64,000 nucleotides of DNA from Rhynchopus sp. YZ270_cl-10 (Eukaryota > Euglenozoa > Diplonemea > Diplonemida > Diplonemidae), in contig OZ037834.1 of the NCBI GenBank assembly GCA_964035575.1, positions 651,598 to 715,597 on the forward strand, read 5' to 3'. Of this stretch, positions 10,990 to 20,070 are shown one piece after another. The position numbers and the translations under genes are program-made. The notes beneath the pieces are model-generated. The model was not told the DNA's origin and made no database searches. It saw only the letters and a program-made list of their open reading frames with translations. Each line of letters opens with the position of its first letter. Position 1 is the first letter of the stretch.

Positions 10990-11306
10990 AGGCCTCTGGC
11001 GCATCTGTTTGATGTATCGCAAGCACGACGCGTGGCAGAAGCAGTCAACGCCACACTGCTGTCGCACCTCGGATACCCCCCACAGACGACATTAGACCTC
11101 ATGATGAAGCACACCCTCTCACTTCCAAGAATTGCGAGAATGGGGAACTCCCCGCTTTGTTTGAAGTGAAGAGGAGGAGGAGGAGGTCTCTGTGATATTT
11201 TGGAGTGCTCAGTTCGTCTAAACGTATGGAGGGGTGCGGGGGAGGAGGGGAGGGGAAAGCTGGACGAAAATTTAGACGGTGTTCGGGTTTCGCCAACGAA
11301 AAAAAG
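10990..11306 (+). pseudogene. tandem duplicate of the RanBPM-like 3' end
   Basis: Repeats 10673-10989 at a constant 317-bp offset: about 180 bp of terminal coding sequence including the TGA, then the 3' UTR up to GGGTTTCGCC. Only a handful of substitutions separate the coding parts. It has no start or upstream domains, so it is a gene fragment. Confidence 0.85.
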
Positions 11307-12332
11307 GTAATAAAAAGCTAGCATAAAGGGGGTCCGCTGTTCGCAGTTGTGCCATTATTAGGGGGTTTTTGAGGTGAGGTGTTTTGGGGAGGGAGGGGGG
11401 AAAACCGCACGGTGTGGTAGTCGAAGCCGTGCGGGTAGGTCATGGAAGTATAGAAAACCTAACAAAAAAAATGTATTATTTATCCAGTACCTTACGTCCG
11501 CCGGTGTATAGGTGAGCCGTTTGCACTTTTTCGACTTCTCTTTTATCCCTCTATGGTCTAACCTCTGTGTTGTGCCTGCGTCCGCAGAAAACGATTTATT
11601 TTTTTGCACTGTTTTTCAACTTCATTTTCTTTGCCTTTCGCAGCCGTCGTTTCTTTCGCCACTCTTTTGCTTTTTTAACAATACCATTTCGCTCTGCATG
11701 GGTCTAGATTGCTCTCCCCCCCTCTCTGCCCCATTTAGTTTTGTCACCTCATGAAATGAAGGAGCAAATAGAAACAACGCACTTTGAACACACTTTTGCG
11801 GTTCTAGGGACGAACCGCGCTGCAGAGCCCACTCCTCATCAAACAGGTCGAGGTGTTGTGCGTTTCACTACAAACCTCTCCCATGGGTTTTATCGTGTGA
11901 TGAGTGATCAGTTTCTGTTTCAAAATAAACCCCCCTAATGTTCCTCCCATCGTAAAGTCACCTCACAGACGACCCTCAGTGCACCTTCTCACGTGAGAGG
12001 GCTTCTCCTCAACACCTACACACAGTTTTTTTTTTGTCCTGAGGGGAACACCTCTCCCCCTCACTACACTAAGGGTCATTATTCTGTGCAAGAATTACCC
12101 CCCTATTAGTTATCAAAACACACACATACGCACATCTTCGTGGGTCACTCTAACTCTGTTATAAGACACACACTGCATAGCACACTACCAGGGCCATATT
12201 CTGCGCAAGAAGTACCCCTCACTACGCATCAAACACCACACCCACCAGACCATACCCCCTCCCATGGTACATCGTGCCTGAACTAATAGAATTTCACTTC
12301 TATTTGCAAAAAAAATAAAATAACCCCTATCA
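11307..12332. other. intergenic region with degenerate repeats
   Basis: No gene seen. Two degenerate LINE-tail-like segments (11485-11540, 11571-11625) share the TGCCTGCGTCC / TTTGCACT / CAACTTC pattern. An imperfect repeat of about 50 bp (ATTCTGTGCAAGAATTACCC at about 12080, ATTCTGCGCAAGAAGTACCC at about 12198) precedes the deaminase gene. Confidence 0.5.
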
Positions 12333-13850
12333 ATGGAAGGCCACGACGCAGACCGCCTCGCACAGTGTGTCCTACAGGCGTACACGGGGCTTCCTGCGAA
12401 GGGGAAGCCCCAGGGGAAGGAGCACGGCATCGTCGCTGCTGTGGTGCTGGAGGTGCCAGCAACCACCTCCTCCTCCGCCACCTCCACACCTCACGCCCAC
12501 AGCACCCCACCCTCCGGACCAAATGAGCTCTGCGGCCACACCACCACCACCACCACAAGCACCTTCCACACCATCGCCCTCGGCACCGGCAGCGGCTGTG
12601 TCAGCGCTGCCAAGCTCTCTCCATCAGGCACCGCACTCCACGACGGCCACGCAGAAGTCATCTGCAAACGAAGCTTCCAAAGGTGGCTGTACGACGAAGC
12701 CTCTGCAATACTGAATCTGGATAACACAGAGCCGAAACAAGACAGCACATCTTCTTCACCCCCTCTAATAACTCTCCAACACCCTGATGCGCCGTTTTCG
12801 TTGAAAAATCGGTTGGTTTTGAGGGGAAAAATTCATTTTTTTACGACGCAGAGACCTTGTGGAGATTGTTGCGTTGAAGGGAGCATCAGAGAAGGAAACG
12901 AAAGAGAAGAAGAAAAAGAACGAAACCACAAACGGCGACGGTTGAATTCTACCACCACCGGGGTGTCTCCTGAAGAGCAAGATCGGTCATTTCAATCAGT
13001 TTCGAGCAATGAAAAGGAAATACCAAATCGATCATATTCCAAAACAACCGGCGCACGAAGGGTCTTATGGTGTCCTAATGAGGAATTCTGCAGAGACCTC
13101 GGTGAGGTAGTGTTCCCAGAAAAAACCATTGAAACAGCAATACTAGCTGACATTGGTGACGGTACTATAGGCGCTCTACGCAATAAGCCAGGGCGTGGAC
13201 CCCTCAGCACCTCAATGAGCTGCAGCGACAAACTCTCCCGCTGGCGGCTCTTTGGCCTGCAGGGAACCCTTCTCAGTCTCTTCTATCTTCCCCTGCATAT
13301 CGAATCCCTCACCATCTCCGAGGAGTTATCACCGTCACAGCTGACAGCAGTATCGCGAAGTCTGACACGATGTGTTTCCAAAGAAATCCCGGTGTTTTCA
13401 TCAAAAATTAGGTTTCCTCAAACAGACCCTACTGCGTTAGCTTCACAACGTATTATGTGTGGGTTTTCTTTGGGTTCTTGGTGGAAAAAAAGGGAGGAAG
13501 AGGGGACTGTCGACGTTACGGTGTCGTGCACTGGGGTGCCGGCTGGGGCAACGAAAAAGGCGGTGACGAGTGGACGCGCGGTCTCAAAATTAGCGCCAAT
13601 AAAGATGTGGCAGGGGTTCTGCTCCTTGGTGAAGGTGGTGCGGTGGGAAAGTAATATTGAGGTGGGTGGTGGTGGTGGTGGTGGTGGTGGAGGTAATGCA
13701 GACGGCCCTGAAAGCACCCAATGGAGTTGTACCAAAGAAGCAAAGACAAAGGTGAGGTTACTTCTTGGTGAAGGAGTAGTGCAAACCCATCAAAACGCAT
13801 TTGCAAATGACGGACCACTCCGCGATTGGGTGAGAAAGGATCTATGTTGA
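12333..13850 (+). CDS. ADAT1: tRNA-specific adenosine deaminase (ADAT1/Tad1-like)
   Basis: Predicted to deaminate adenosine to inosine in tRNA (A37 of tRNA-Ala in characterised ADAT1/Tad1). It is a single exon of 505 residues starting at ATG 12333. Zinc and catalytic motifs are present: HAEV at residues 106-109 within HDGHAEVICKRSFQRWL, PCGD at 175-178, and SMSCSDK at 294-300 within KPGRGPLSTSMSCSDK. The pattern TIALGTGSGCVSAAKLSPSG before the HAE is typical of ADAT1. No double-stranded-RNA-binding domain is present, which argues against ADAR. Oddities: a Ser/Thr/His-rich insert at about 44-77, a charged insert at about 184-235 between the second and third zinc motifs, and a poly-Gly run coded by GGT repeats at about 13663-13690. 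The substrate is inferred from the family. Confidence 0.9.
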   Translation: MEGHDADRLAQCVLQAYTGLPAKGKPQGKEHGIVAAVVLEVPATTSSSATSTPHAHSTPPSGPNELCGHTTTTTTSTFHTIALGTGSGCVSAAKLSPSGTALHDGHAEVICKRSFQRWLYDEASAILNLDNTEPKQDSTSSSPPLITLQHPDAPFSLKNRLVLRGKIHFFTTQRPCGDCCVEGSIREGNEREEEKERNHKRRRLNSTTTGVSPEEQDRSFQSVSSNEKEIPNRSYSKTTGARRVLWCPNEEFCRDLGEVVFPEKTIETAILADIGDGTIGALRNKPGRGPLSTSMSCSDKLSRWRLFGLQGTLLSLFYLPLHIESLTISEELSPSQLTAVSRSLTRCVSKEIPVFSSKIRFPQTDPTALASQRIMCGFSLGSWWKKREEEGTVDVTVSCTGVPAGATKKAVTSGRAVSKLAPIKMWQGFCSLVKVVRWESNIEVGGGGGGGGGGNADGPESTQWSCTKEAKTKVRLLLGEGVVQTHQNAFANDGPLRDWVRKDLC

Positions 13851-14572
13851 GGGGAAAAAATGGGGGGTTTGAACGGAGAATGATAGGTATAACGTTATAT
13901 CTAACGTTATAACGTTTTTTTTTTTTCAAAGTGGTGAAGTTAGAATTCTCAAAATTTGGAAAAATAGATGCACACGGTGGACAAAACGTCTTCCAATTTT
14001 TTTTTCTCTTCCCCTTTTTTTTTAAGGTGGCTAAGACACAGCGAGACTTGGGCTCATCTTATAAACCTTTCTTCTTTTCAAACGAACACAAAGGGACCGT
14101 CCTACTCAGGCACCTTTTAGATATATTTGTCCATTGACGATGACTAAGCACAGAGAGGTTTAGGATCATCTTATAAACCTTTCTTCTTTTCAAACGAACA
14201 CAAAGGGACCGTCCTACTCAGGCACCTTTTAGATATATTTGTCCATTGACGATGACTAAGCACAGAGAGGTTTAGGATCATCTTATAAACCTTTCTTCAT
14301 TCTCCTCCTCTCTCCCTCTTTAACCCCCTCCTCTTCCCCATCTTCCCCATCTTCCCTCTTCCCTCCCTACACATAATCAACCCCTCTCGGGTATTCTCAA
14401 TCTGCTCACCTCCACCTCCACCCCTTTCCCCTCAGGAACAATAGAAAAAGACTTCTTTCGTCTTTTTCAAAAAAAAAAAAAGCAAATAGGTATAGGGTAG
14501 GGAAACGGCTGTCCAAAGAACAAAAAGATAGGTTGAGTCTCTCATAGTGCAGCAGAGAGAGAAGGGGGGAAG
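13851..14572. other. intergenic region with 112-bp tandem repeat
   Basis: Contains the palindromic string TATAACGTTATATCTAACGT near 13887, the hairpin-bearing tandem repeat (14027-14300), a CT-rich tract, and a 9-bp-stem hairpin (GAAAAAGAC / GTCTTTTTC) at about 14443-14470. No gene seen. Confidence 0.5.
14027..14300 (+). repeat. 112/113-bp tandem repeat built on the CTAAGC-hairpin element
   Basis: Units begin at CTAAG 14031, 14144 and 14256, giving about 2.4 copies. Each starts with the hairpin element (CTAAGCACAGAGAGGTTTAG in copies 2 and 3; a diverged form in copy 1) and ATCATCTTATAAACCTTTC. It continues through a unique 65-bp segment ending TTGTCCATTGACGATGA. Confidence 0.85.
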
Positions 14573-17235
14573 ATGAGTGCGGCAGAGGTCGTGAGTGGGC
14601 CTAAGTGCAGCTCTTTTGGTGACGTAACGTTGAACGCGGCGACGCAGCCGTTTACAGTGGTATGCATTATGCGAAGTTGTCGTTCTTTCTTTGCGCAACA
14701 CTCCGGGGTTCGATAACCCGCGGAGTGTCAGTGCCTGCGTCCCAGAGGCGTTTTGCACTATCAACTTCACTTCTTTCTCTCTTCCCCCCCCCCCACACGA
14801 AATGGCTGGCATTGTACCGTCAATCAGAAGGGACGCCTGCATCAATAACCTATGTACCTTGCAATACTCTTTTGCTATAGAGGTGCTTTTTTTTTAACAA
14901 CTTTTTATTCCTACGAAGCTTTGCTTTAAAGGAGAAAATAGTATTACCGGGGTATCGCCAAATCATCCCCTGAGGATTTTGTGCAAAAATCAACGAAAAA
15001 AACAACTTTACTTACCCCGATCCTACTATTTTTTGCTTTGATCTGGATGTCACTTGGTACATCGAACAGACTATTTTTTAACCCTTTTTTTTTATGAACA
15101 AACCATCATAACTCATAACTCTCTCTCTCTCTCTCTCTCAGCCCAACACCGGCACCCCCTTTGTGTCTCCGTCTCCTCAAGCCAAAGCTGCGTCCGGTGT
15201 TCTTTACGAAACTCTTGTTGAACCCCACCTCGCCTCCGAAACCTCTGACACCGAGCGACGCACCTTCGTCGACACAATAGAAAGCATCTTCCGCGCCTTT
15301 ATTGATTCCGTTTCCGCAAAATTCGCGTACAATGGGAAGCCTATTACCCATTTATATGTGTTTGGGTCTCTTCGATTGGACCTGCATCTCGAAGATTCAG
15401 ACATCGACATGCTGTGCTTGGTAGGTGGAGACGCGATAGCTCGGGTCAACCCCAATGCACTAAGAGACGCCTTCTTCCAAGCCATGCCACTCCTCCTCAA
15501 AGAACGTCTCGGGACCACAAAATGCGTTGCCATCACGAAGGCGATTGTCCCGGTCATTAAGGTAGTGAAAGGCGGTTTGGAAGCGGATTTGGCATTTGCC
15601 GCGGTACCAGGGGTAGTGAAGCGAGAGGACATCGACAATGATATGGCATTGAGGGGGTTGGATGAGAGGCTCTACCAGAGTGTCTCTGGAGTGAGGAATG
15701 GGGAGTGCGTGGCAAGGGCGTTGCCGAACCCAACCGTTTTTTGGATTGTTGCGCGGGCGGTAAAATATTGGTTGTCTCGACGTCGGTTATATGGCAGTGT
15801 ATATGGGTATATAGGGGGCGGTGCGGCCGCCTTGCTGATTGCGGTGGAATGTCAAAAAAGCCCGCATTTGTCTCCAGCAGAGATTTTTTTGAATTTTTTC
15901 CGTTCGCTGTACGACCTTACGAGGGCGACGTTAGAGAAGCACCGACGCTCTGATCAAAAAGGCGATTTTTGGAAACCCCACGACGTCCGCCCAGGAATTC
16001 TTCCGATCATCACCGTATCGTCCGAGGTGTATTCGCATCTCGCTGCCGTCAACCTTCACGACATCTTCTTGGTATTAAACCCGATTTATCCGTTTACCAA
16101 TAATACACGAATGGTGGGGGTATTAGAACTCAAAGAAATTCATGAAGAATGCAGCCGTGCACTCACCCTTCTCTACCCGTGTGAAAACCCGCTCAGCAGG
16201 ACAGAAGCACCACCAAAATTTCCCTCACTACCTGGTCCATTTTCGAAGGGAATGTCAAACCCCGCAGTTTATACTAAACTAGTTGAAGCGGTTCCGTACA
16301 TTCACGAGAAATATGGGTTTATTGAAATTTCTATAGGGTCGACTGATGAGCAGACCGCTGTGGTAAATGGAAAATTTGTGTGCACCAAGGTTCGGTTTTT
16401 ATTACAAGAACTGTCGGAGACGTTTTCGCTTGTTTTCTCTGCTCGACCGATTCCGGTAGAGGTAACCCCTTCTGAAGGGTGGATGGGCGAGGATGCACCG
16501 TATGCTTTGGCTGTCTATATTTCCCTTCACTTCCATAAAATTGCGAATAGTTGTGACAAAAGCCGTTCTGAGGTGCGTACAGAGGACATTGCTTCATCTG
16601 CCGCAGCAATCCTCACGAAACTCACCGCACCCACCCTCTCCACCACCAAGGATCATACCGGACCACGTGTACGGTGTCTTTCTTATAAAGACCTACCTGA
16701 TTTTGCTGTAGAAGCGCTCCAAGGTGGACCTAGTGCAGACTCATCGAAAGCACCAAAGGGGGAGAAGTCGAGTAGGGCAAGCCCACCTCCGGTTCCGGTC
16801 CCGCGGGCAGTGAAGAGGGTGGAGGTGAAGAAGGAGGTGGGGATGCTTCCGGTGAAAAGGGAGAAGGGGGTGGAGGAGGAGGAGGGGGAGGGGAAGAGGG
16901 AGGAGCTGGTACCGTTGCTGGCGGTGAAGATTGAGCCTGGGTTGGTGCAGGATGAAGAAGATCTCGATGACGATGTGTCTGACGATTTGATCATCATAGA
17001 ACCGGACACTCAAGGCGATGAAGGGCTGGTAGCAGATTTATGTGAAAATCAAAACAACAAGAAACGGTCGAGAGAAGAAGAAGAAGAAGAAGACAACACA
17101 GAGGAACAAAACGCCGCAAAACGGACGCGAATAGAGGCCACAAAGCAGAATGGCAAAGATGGTGATGACGAAGACGCGATCTCGCTTGCGCCAACCTCAG
17201 AGAGCAGTGAGAGTGACTGCAGATCTGTAAATTAG
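14573..17235 (+). CDS. poly(A) polymerase, two exons
   Basis: Canonical nuclear-type poly(A) polymerase, which adds mRNA poly(A) tails. The body of the frame has no ATG at its head and is preceded by a long (CT)n-CAG acceptor, so I place exon 1 at 14573-14659 (ATG, 29 codons, donor GTATGC) and exon 2 at 15142-17235, both phase 0, giving 726 residues. The nucleotidyltransferase signature is FGS (103-105), with catalytic Asp116 and Asp118 in LEDSDIDML and a third Asp178 in LEADLAFA. The central PAP domain is recognisable (GLDERLYQSVSGVRNGE, then PNPTVFWIVARAVKYW and GYIGGGAAALL), as is the RNA-binding-domain entry (NPIYPFTNNTRMV). The last 190 residues are low-complexity, acidic and lysine-rich, with NLS-like KKRSRE and KRTR. 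The exon 1 assignment is inference from splice sites and phase. Confidence 0.85.
14693..14770 (+). repeat. 5'-truncated LINE 3'-tail copy in the poly(A) polymerase intron
   Basis: Matches the final 77 bp of the LINE (30264-30340) with one extra T. It includes the complete 13-bp terminal hairpin and ends in CAACTTCAC. It lies inside the proposed intron 14660-15141. Confidence 0.85.
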
Positions 17236-17454
17236 GGCAGAAAAAGGGGGGGGAGGGGGTGCGAAGCCGTTTTTTCTGTAACGCTCAAGAAAAAAAAAAT
17301 CACAAAAAATCATGAAAAATATGGCACAAAGGCATTCCTAAAAGAAAGTGTGACATTTCTGTGACATTTTTTCGAAAACCCAGACTATTACCCTCTCTAC
17401 CCCCCTGCTCTGACAAAGTATCAAACGATAAGATTACCCTGAAACAAAACCCCA
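17236..17454. other. spacer with a diverged leader repeat
   Basis: No gene. At about 17407-17450 a copy of the string that recurs at 17535-17580 (AGTATCAAA, GATAAGATTACCCTGAAACA) suggests internal duplication of the effector-family leader. Confidence 0.45.
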
Positions 17455-17761
17455 TCCTTGGCTGAACACCATACCTGGTGGTGTTGTTTGGTCTTTTTTA
17501 CATACGTACCCATACAGCCTTATTCCCTCTGCCTCCCTGATCTGATACAGTATCAAAGGATACAATTACCCTGAAACAAACCACACCCCGCCTCTTCCAC
17601 ACACCACATCACCACTGTGCAGTCTCTATTTCCTTCCCCTTCCCCTTCACAAAACCCAACCCACCTCTATATCCAAAACCTTGCCCTGTAACAGTTGTTT
17701 TCCCCTGTTTTGATTTCTGTCTGTTGTGTTCTGTTCTGTCCTCGACCCCCTTTCCCTAAGC
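17455..17761 (+). promoter_or_regulatory. shared effector-family 5' leader, copy 1
   Basis: Upstream block conserved among the family members. It includes GGTGTTGTTTGGTCTTTTTT, a CCACACACCACATCACCACT box, ACAAAACCCAACCCACCTCT, CTTGCCCTGTAACAGTTGTT and a TTCTGTCTGTTGTGTTCTGT run just before CTAAGCATG. Conservation far exceeding that of the coding cores suggests promoter and 5'-UTR sequence, or a recombination end. Confidence 0.65.
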
Positions 17762-18123
17762 ATGTCTGGTCATGATGGTGATGATGATGATGGTGCTGTC
17801 TCTCCTCAAGGCAAGGCTGAGCAAGAGTTGAAAGAGCTCAAGGAGAAGGAGACGGAGAAGGCAAAGGTAAGGGCAACAGTGGATAAGCTGGAACAACAGC
17901 TGAACGAGCTGCGTGCGCAGGTCATCACTTACCAGAAGGCTCTACAGGAAAGGGTGGCAATAACTGGTGGAGACTCACTACTTGCTGCGCTTGATCAATG
18001 CGATGGCACTGATGCCGTAGCTGCAGCATACGTCGCCAAGATCGCCGAGCTCAAGAAGGAGCAGATGGTATGTGTCACTTGCTTTGCACACCTACATTCA
18101 TTTCATCTTTCTAGCATGACCCA
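17762..18123 (+). pseudogene. Crinkler/RHS-like effector remnant (leader exon only)
   Basis: About 100 codons of the family's shared first exon: an acidic start MSGHDGDDDDGAVSP, then a charged coiled coil (ELKELKEKETEKAKVRATV, KLEQQLNELRAQV), closely matching the exon at 30399-30695. The start of the following intron (GTATGTGTCACTTGC) is also shared. No nuclease core follows; mobile-element-like DNA is found there instead. I treat it as a broken member. Function of the exon: the family coiled coil is probably a dimerisation or adaptor segment (inference). Confidence 0.7.
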
Positions 18124-18125
18124 AC

Positions 18126-18267
18126 GATAAAATCCACCTGTCCACGGTCAAGTACGTTTGAGAGGCCGGGGGTGTAATATTTTCACCCGAAAAGGCGCGT
18201 ATATGAATTTCCGGATCGATCTGAAAAAATTCCGGGGTCGCAACATTTTTTTGGTGGATTTTTTATC
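18126..18267. mobile_element. possible 142-bp inverted-repeat element
   Basis: GATAAAATCCACC at the left is answered by GGTGGATTTTTTATC at the right (two extra T). It lies where similarity between the effector remnant and its relatives stops. Target-site duplication is unclear, so this is tentative. Confidence 0.4.
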
Positions 18268-18699
18268 ACTTTAAAGTGGCTCCAAAAACAGGCCATTGTA
18301 TACGGCTAAGCAGATTTTGGCTGATATATATATTTTTTTGCGCATACCATTTATCTATTACTACGTGCCCTTTTGTTGTTATTGCTTACCACTTGCTTCG
18401 GCAAGGTTGGTTGAGGACGTTACGGGGAAATCTCACCACCACCTTCATCAGTATTTTTTGTGTTGTGTTTCCCCAGTCTCGCCCTCATGACCACATACCT
18501 CGCTGCCGTTTTTTCGGCGCTATTAACCAAAAAAGACCTTTCCCCCCATATTTTATCCTAAAGAGACCCCCCACAATAAACCAAAAAAATCTCCCCCCGG
18601 TTCCACGCCGTACGCAAGAAGTACGCATAACGGAGGTCAGGAGACACCACTATTAGACCCAAGTGGGTTGTTAGGCGATTGTCGACACAAAAAAAGGTT
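18268..18699. other. unassigned accessory DNA
   Basis: Nothing recognised. Open frames here are short and lack family motifs. The segment lies between the inverted-repeat element and the 1,041-bp DNA element. Confidence 0.4.
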
Positions 18700-18708
18700 C
18701 ATATTTTG

Positions 18709-19749
18709 GGGTGTCCCGGCGGTACCACACTAACACCCACTTACGCACACTTTCACCCCATTACACCCCATTACACCCCATTACACCCACTTTCACCCCA
18801 TTACGCCCCATTACACCCCATTACACATGAATTACAACGCTTGGTGTTTTGGTCTTTACTAAAGGGATGTGCGGACGACATCAAAAAAATTGAAATTTTT
18901 CGCGATATTTGGTGCTCCAAAAATTTTCCGGAACCGAAAATCGTGTAGTTTGGGGGTATTGAGGCCAGAAAAAATATGTGTGAATACATGAAAATATTCC
19001 TGATAGGGTGGCATTCGGCCAAAACATCAGCTGTTTTGGTCATTTTTGCCTTGTACAGTGCTGTGTACTGTGTACTGTGTACTGTGTACTGTGTACTGTG
19101 TACTGTGTACTGTGTACTGTGTACTGTGTACTGTGTACTGTGTACTGTGTACTGTGTACTGTGTACTGTGTACTGTGTACTGTGTACTGTGTACTGTGTA
19201 CTGTGTACTGTGTACTGTGTACTGTGTACTGTGTACTGTGTACTGTGTACTGTGTACTGTGTACTGTGTACTGTGTACTGTGTACTGTGTACTGTGTACT
19301 GTGTACTGTGTACTGTGTACTGTGTACTGTGTACTGTGTACTGTGTACTGTGTACTGTGTACTGTGTACTGTGTACTGTGTACTGTGTAGAAACACGGTA
19401 GAAACACGGTGGAAACATGGGGAATCGGTTATGTAGCCACGCCAGTAAAAATTTAACACCGGTGGCACTGTACGCATAAGTGCATAGAAAAAATCGTAAA
19501 ACAACGTGTAATCTGTGGTGGTCAAAAGTGCAAAATTCCTTCGGCAATCGTCAGCCAGGCAATTTTTTTTTTGCTCCACTCGCCAAAAAAAATTTTGTTG
19601 TCACCTTTTTTGGACTTTTCGTGTTGAAAAAACGGGGGGAAAACGAAAAAAATGCAAAAAGTTTAAATTCCCTCCATTACACTCCATTACACCCCATTAC
19701 GCCCCATTACACCCCATTACACCTGAATTACGCCGTGCCCGGGACACCC
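18709..19749. mobile_element. non-autonomous DNA transposon, 11-bp TIR, 9-bp TSD
   Basis: Termini GGGTGTCCCGG (18709-18719) and CCGGGACACCC (19739-19749) are perfect inverted repeats. Each is flanked by CATATTTTG (18700-18708 and 19750-19758), a 9-bp target-site duplication. Both subterminal regions carry arrays of the decamer-like unit CATTACACCC (about 18757-18830 and 19674-19722) followed by TGAATTAC. The interior is non-coding and includes a 7-bp satellite. A 9-bp duplication fits Mutator-like elements (family knowledge); there is no transposase, so it would depend on one supplied in trans. It sits just upstream of the second effector gene's leader. Confidence 0.8.
19061..19389. repeat. 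heptamer satellite (CTGTGTA)47
   Basis: About 329 bp of perfect CTGTGTA repeats, 47 copies. Neither strand has a stop codon in any frame, which creates long spurious open frames. It lies inside the DNA transposon. Confidence 0.95.
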
Positions 19750-19752
19750 CAT

Positions 19753-20070
19753 ATTTTGGCTGAACAACCGTACCAGGGGTGTTGTTTGGTCTTTTTTACA
19801 TACATACCCATACGGCCTTCTTCCGTCTCTACCTCCCTGAGCTGATACAGTATCAAAAGATACAATCACCCTGAAACAAACCACACCCCGCCTCTTCCAC
19901 ACACCACATCACCACTGTGCAGTCTCTATTTCCCCCCCTTCCCCTTCCCTTTTCTTCACACAAAACCCAACCCGCATACCCAAACACTTGCCCTACAACG
20001 TTTGCTTTCCCCTGTTTTTGTTCGTTTTGTTCTGTTCTGTTCTGTTCCCCAACCCCCTTTCTCTTCAAGT
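19753..20070 (+). promoter_or_regulatory. shared effector-family 5' leader, copy 2
   Basis: Homologous to 17455-17761 across its length, from TTTGGCTGAACA through the GATACAGTATC palindrome, the CACACACCACATCACCACTG box and the pyrimidine-rich end, to the ATG at 20071. Confidence 0.65.

Noticed and set aside
18976-19579. Long open frames of 114-248 codons on both strands around the CTGTGTA array
   Set aside because: The 7-bp repeat has no stop codon in any frame on either strand, so the frames follow automatically; no protein motif.
18709-19749. CRISPR-like or telomeric array from the CATTACACCC repeats
   Set aside because: Units are contiguous without spacers, short, and symmetrically placed near the TIRs of a transposon; eukaryotic context.
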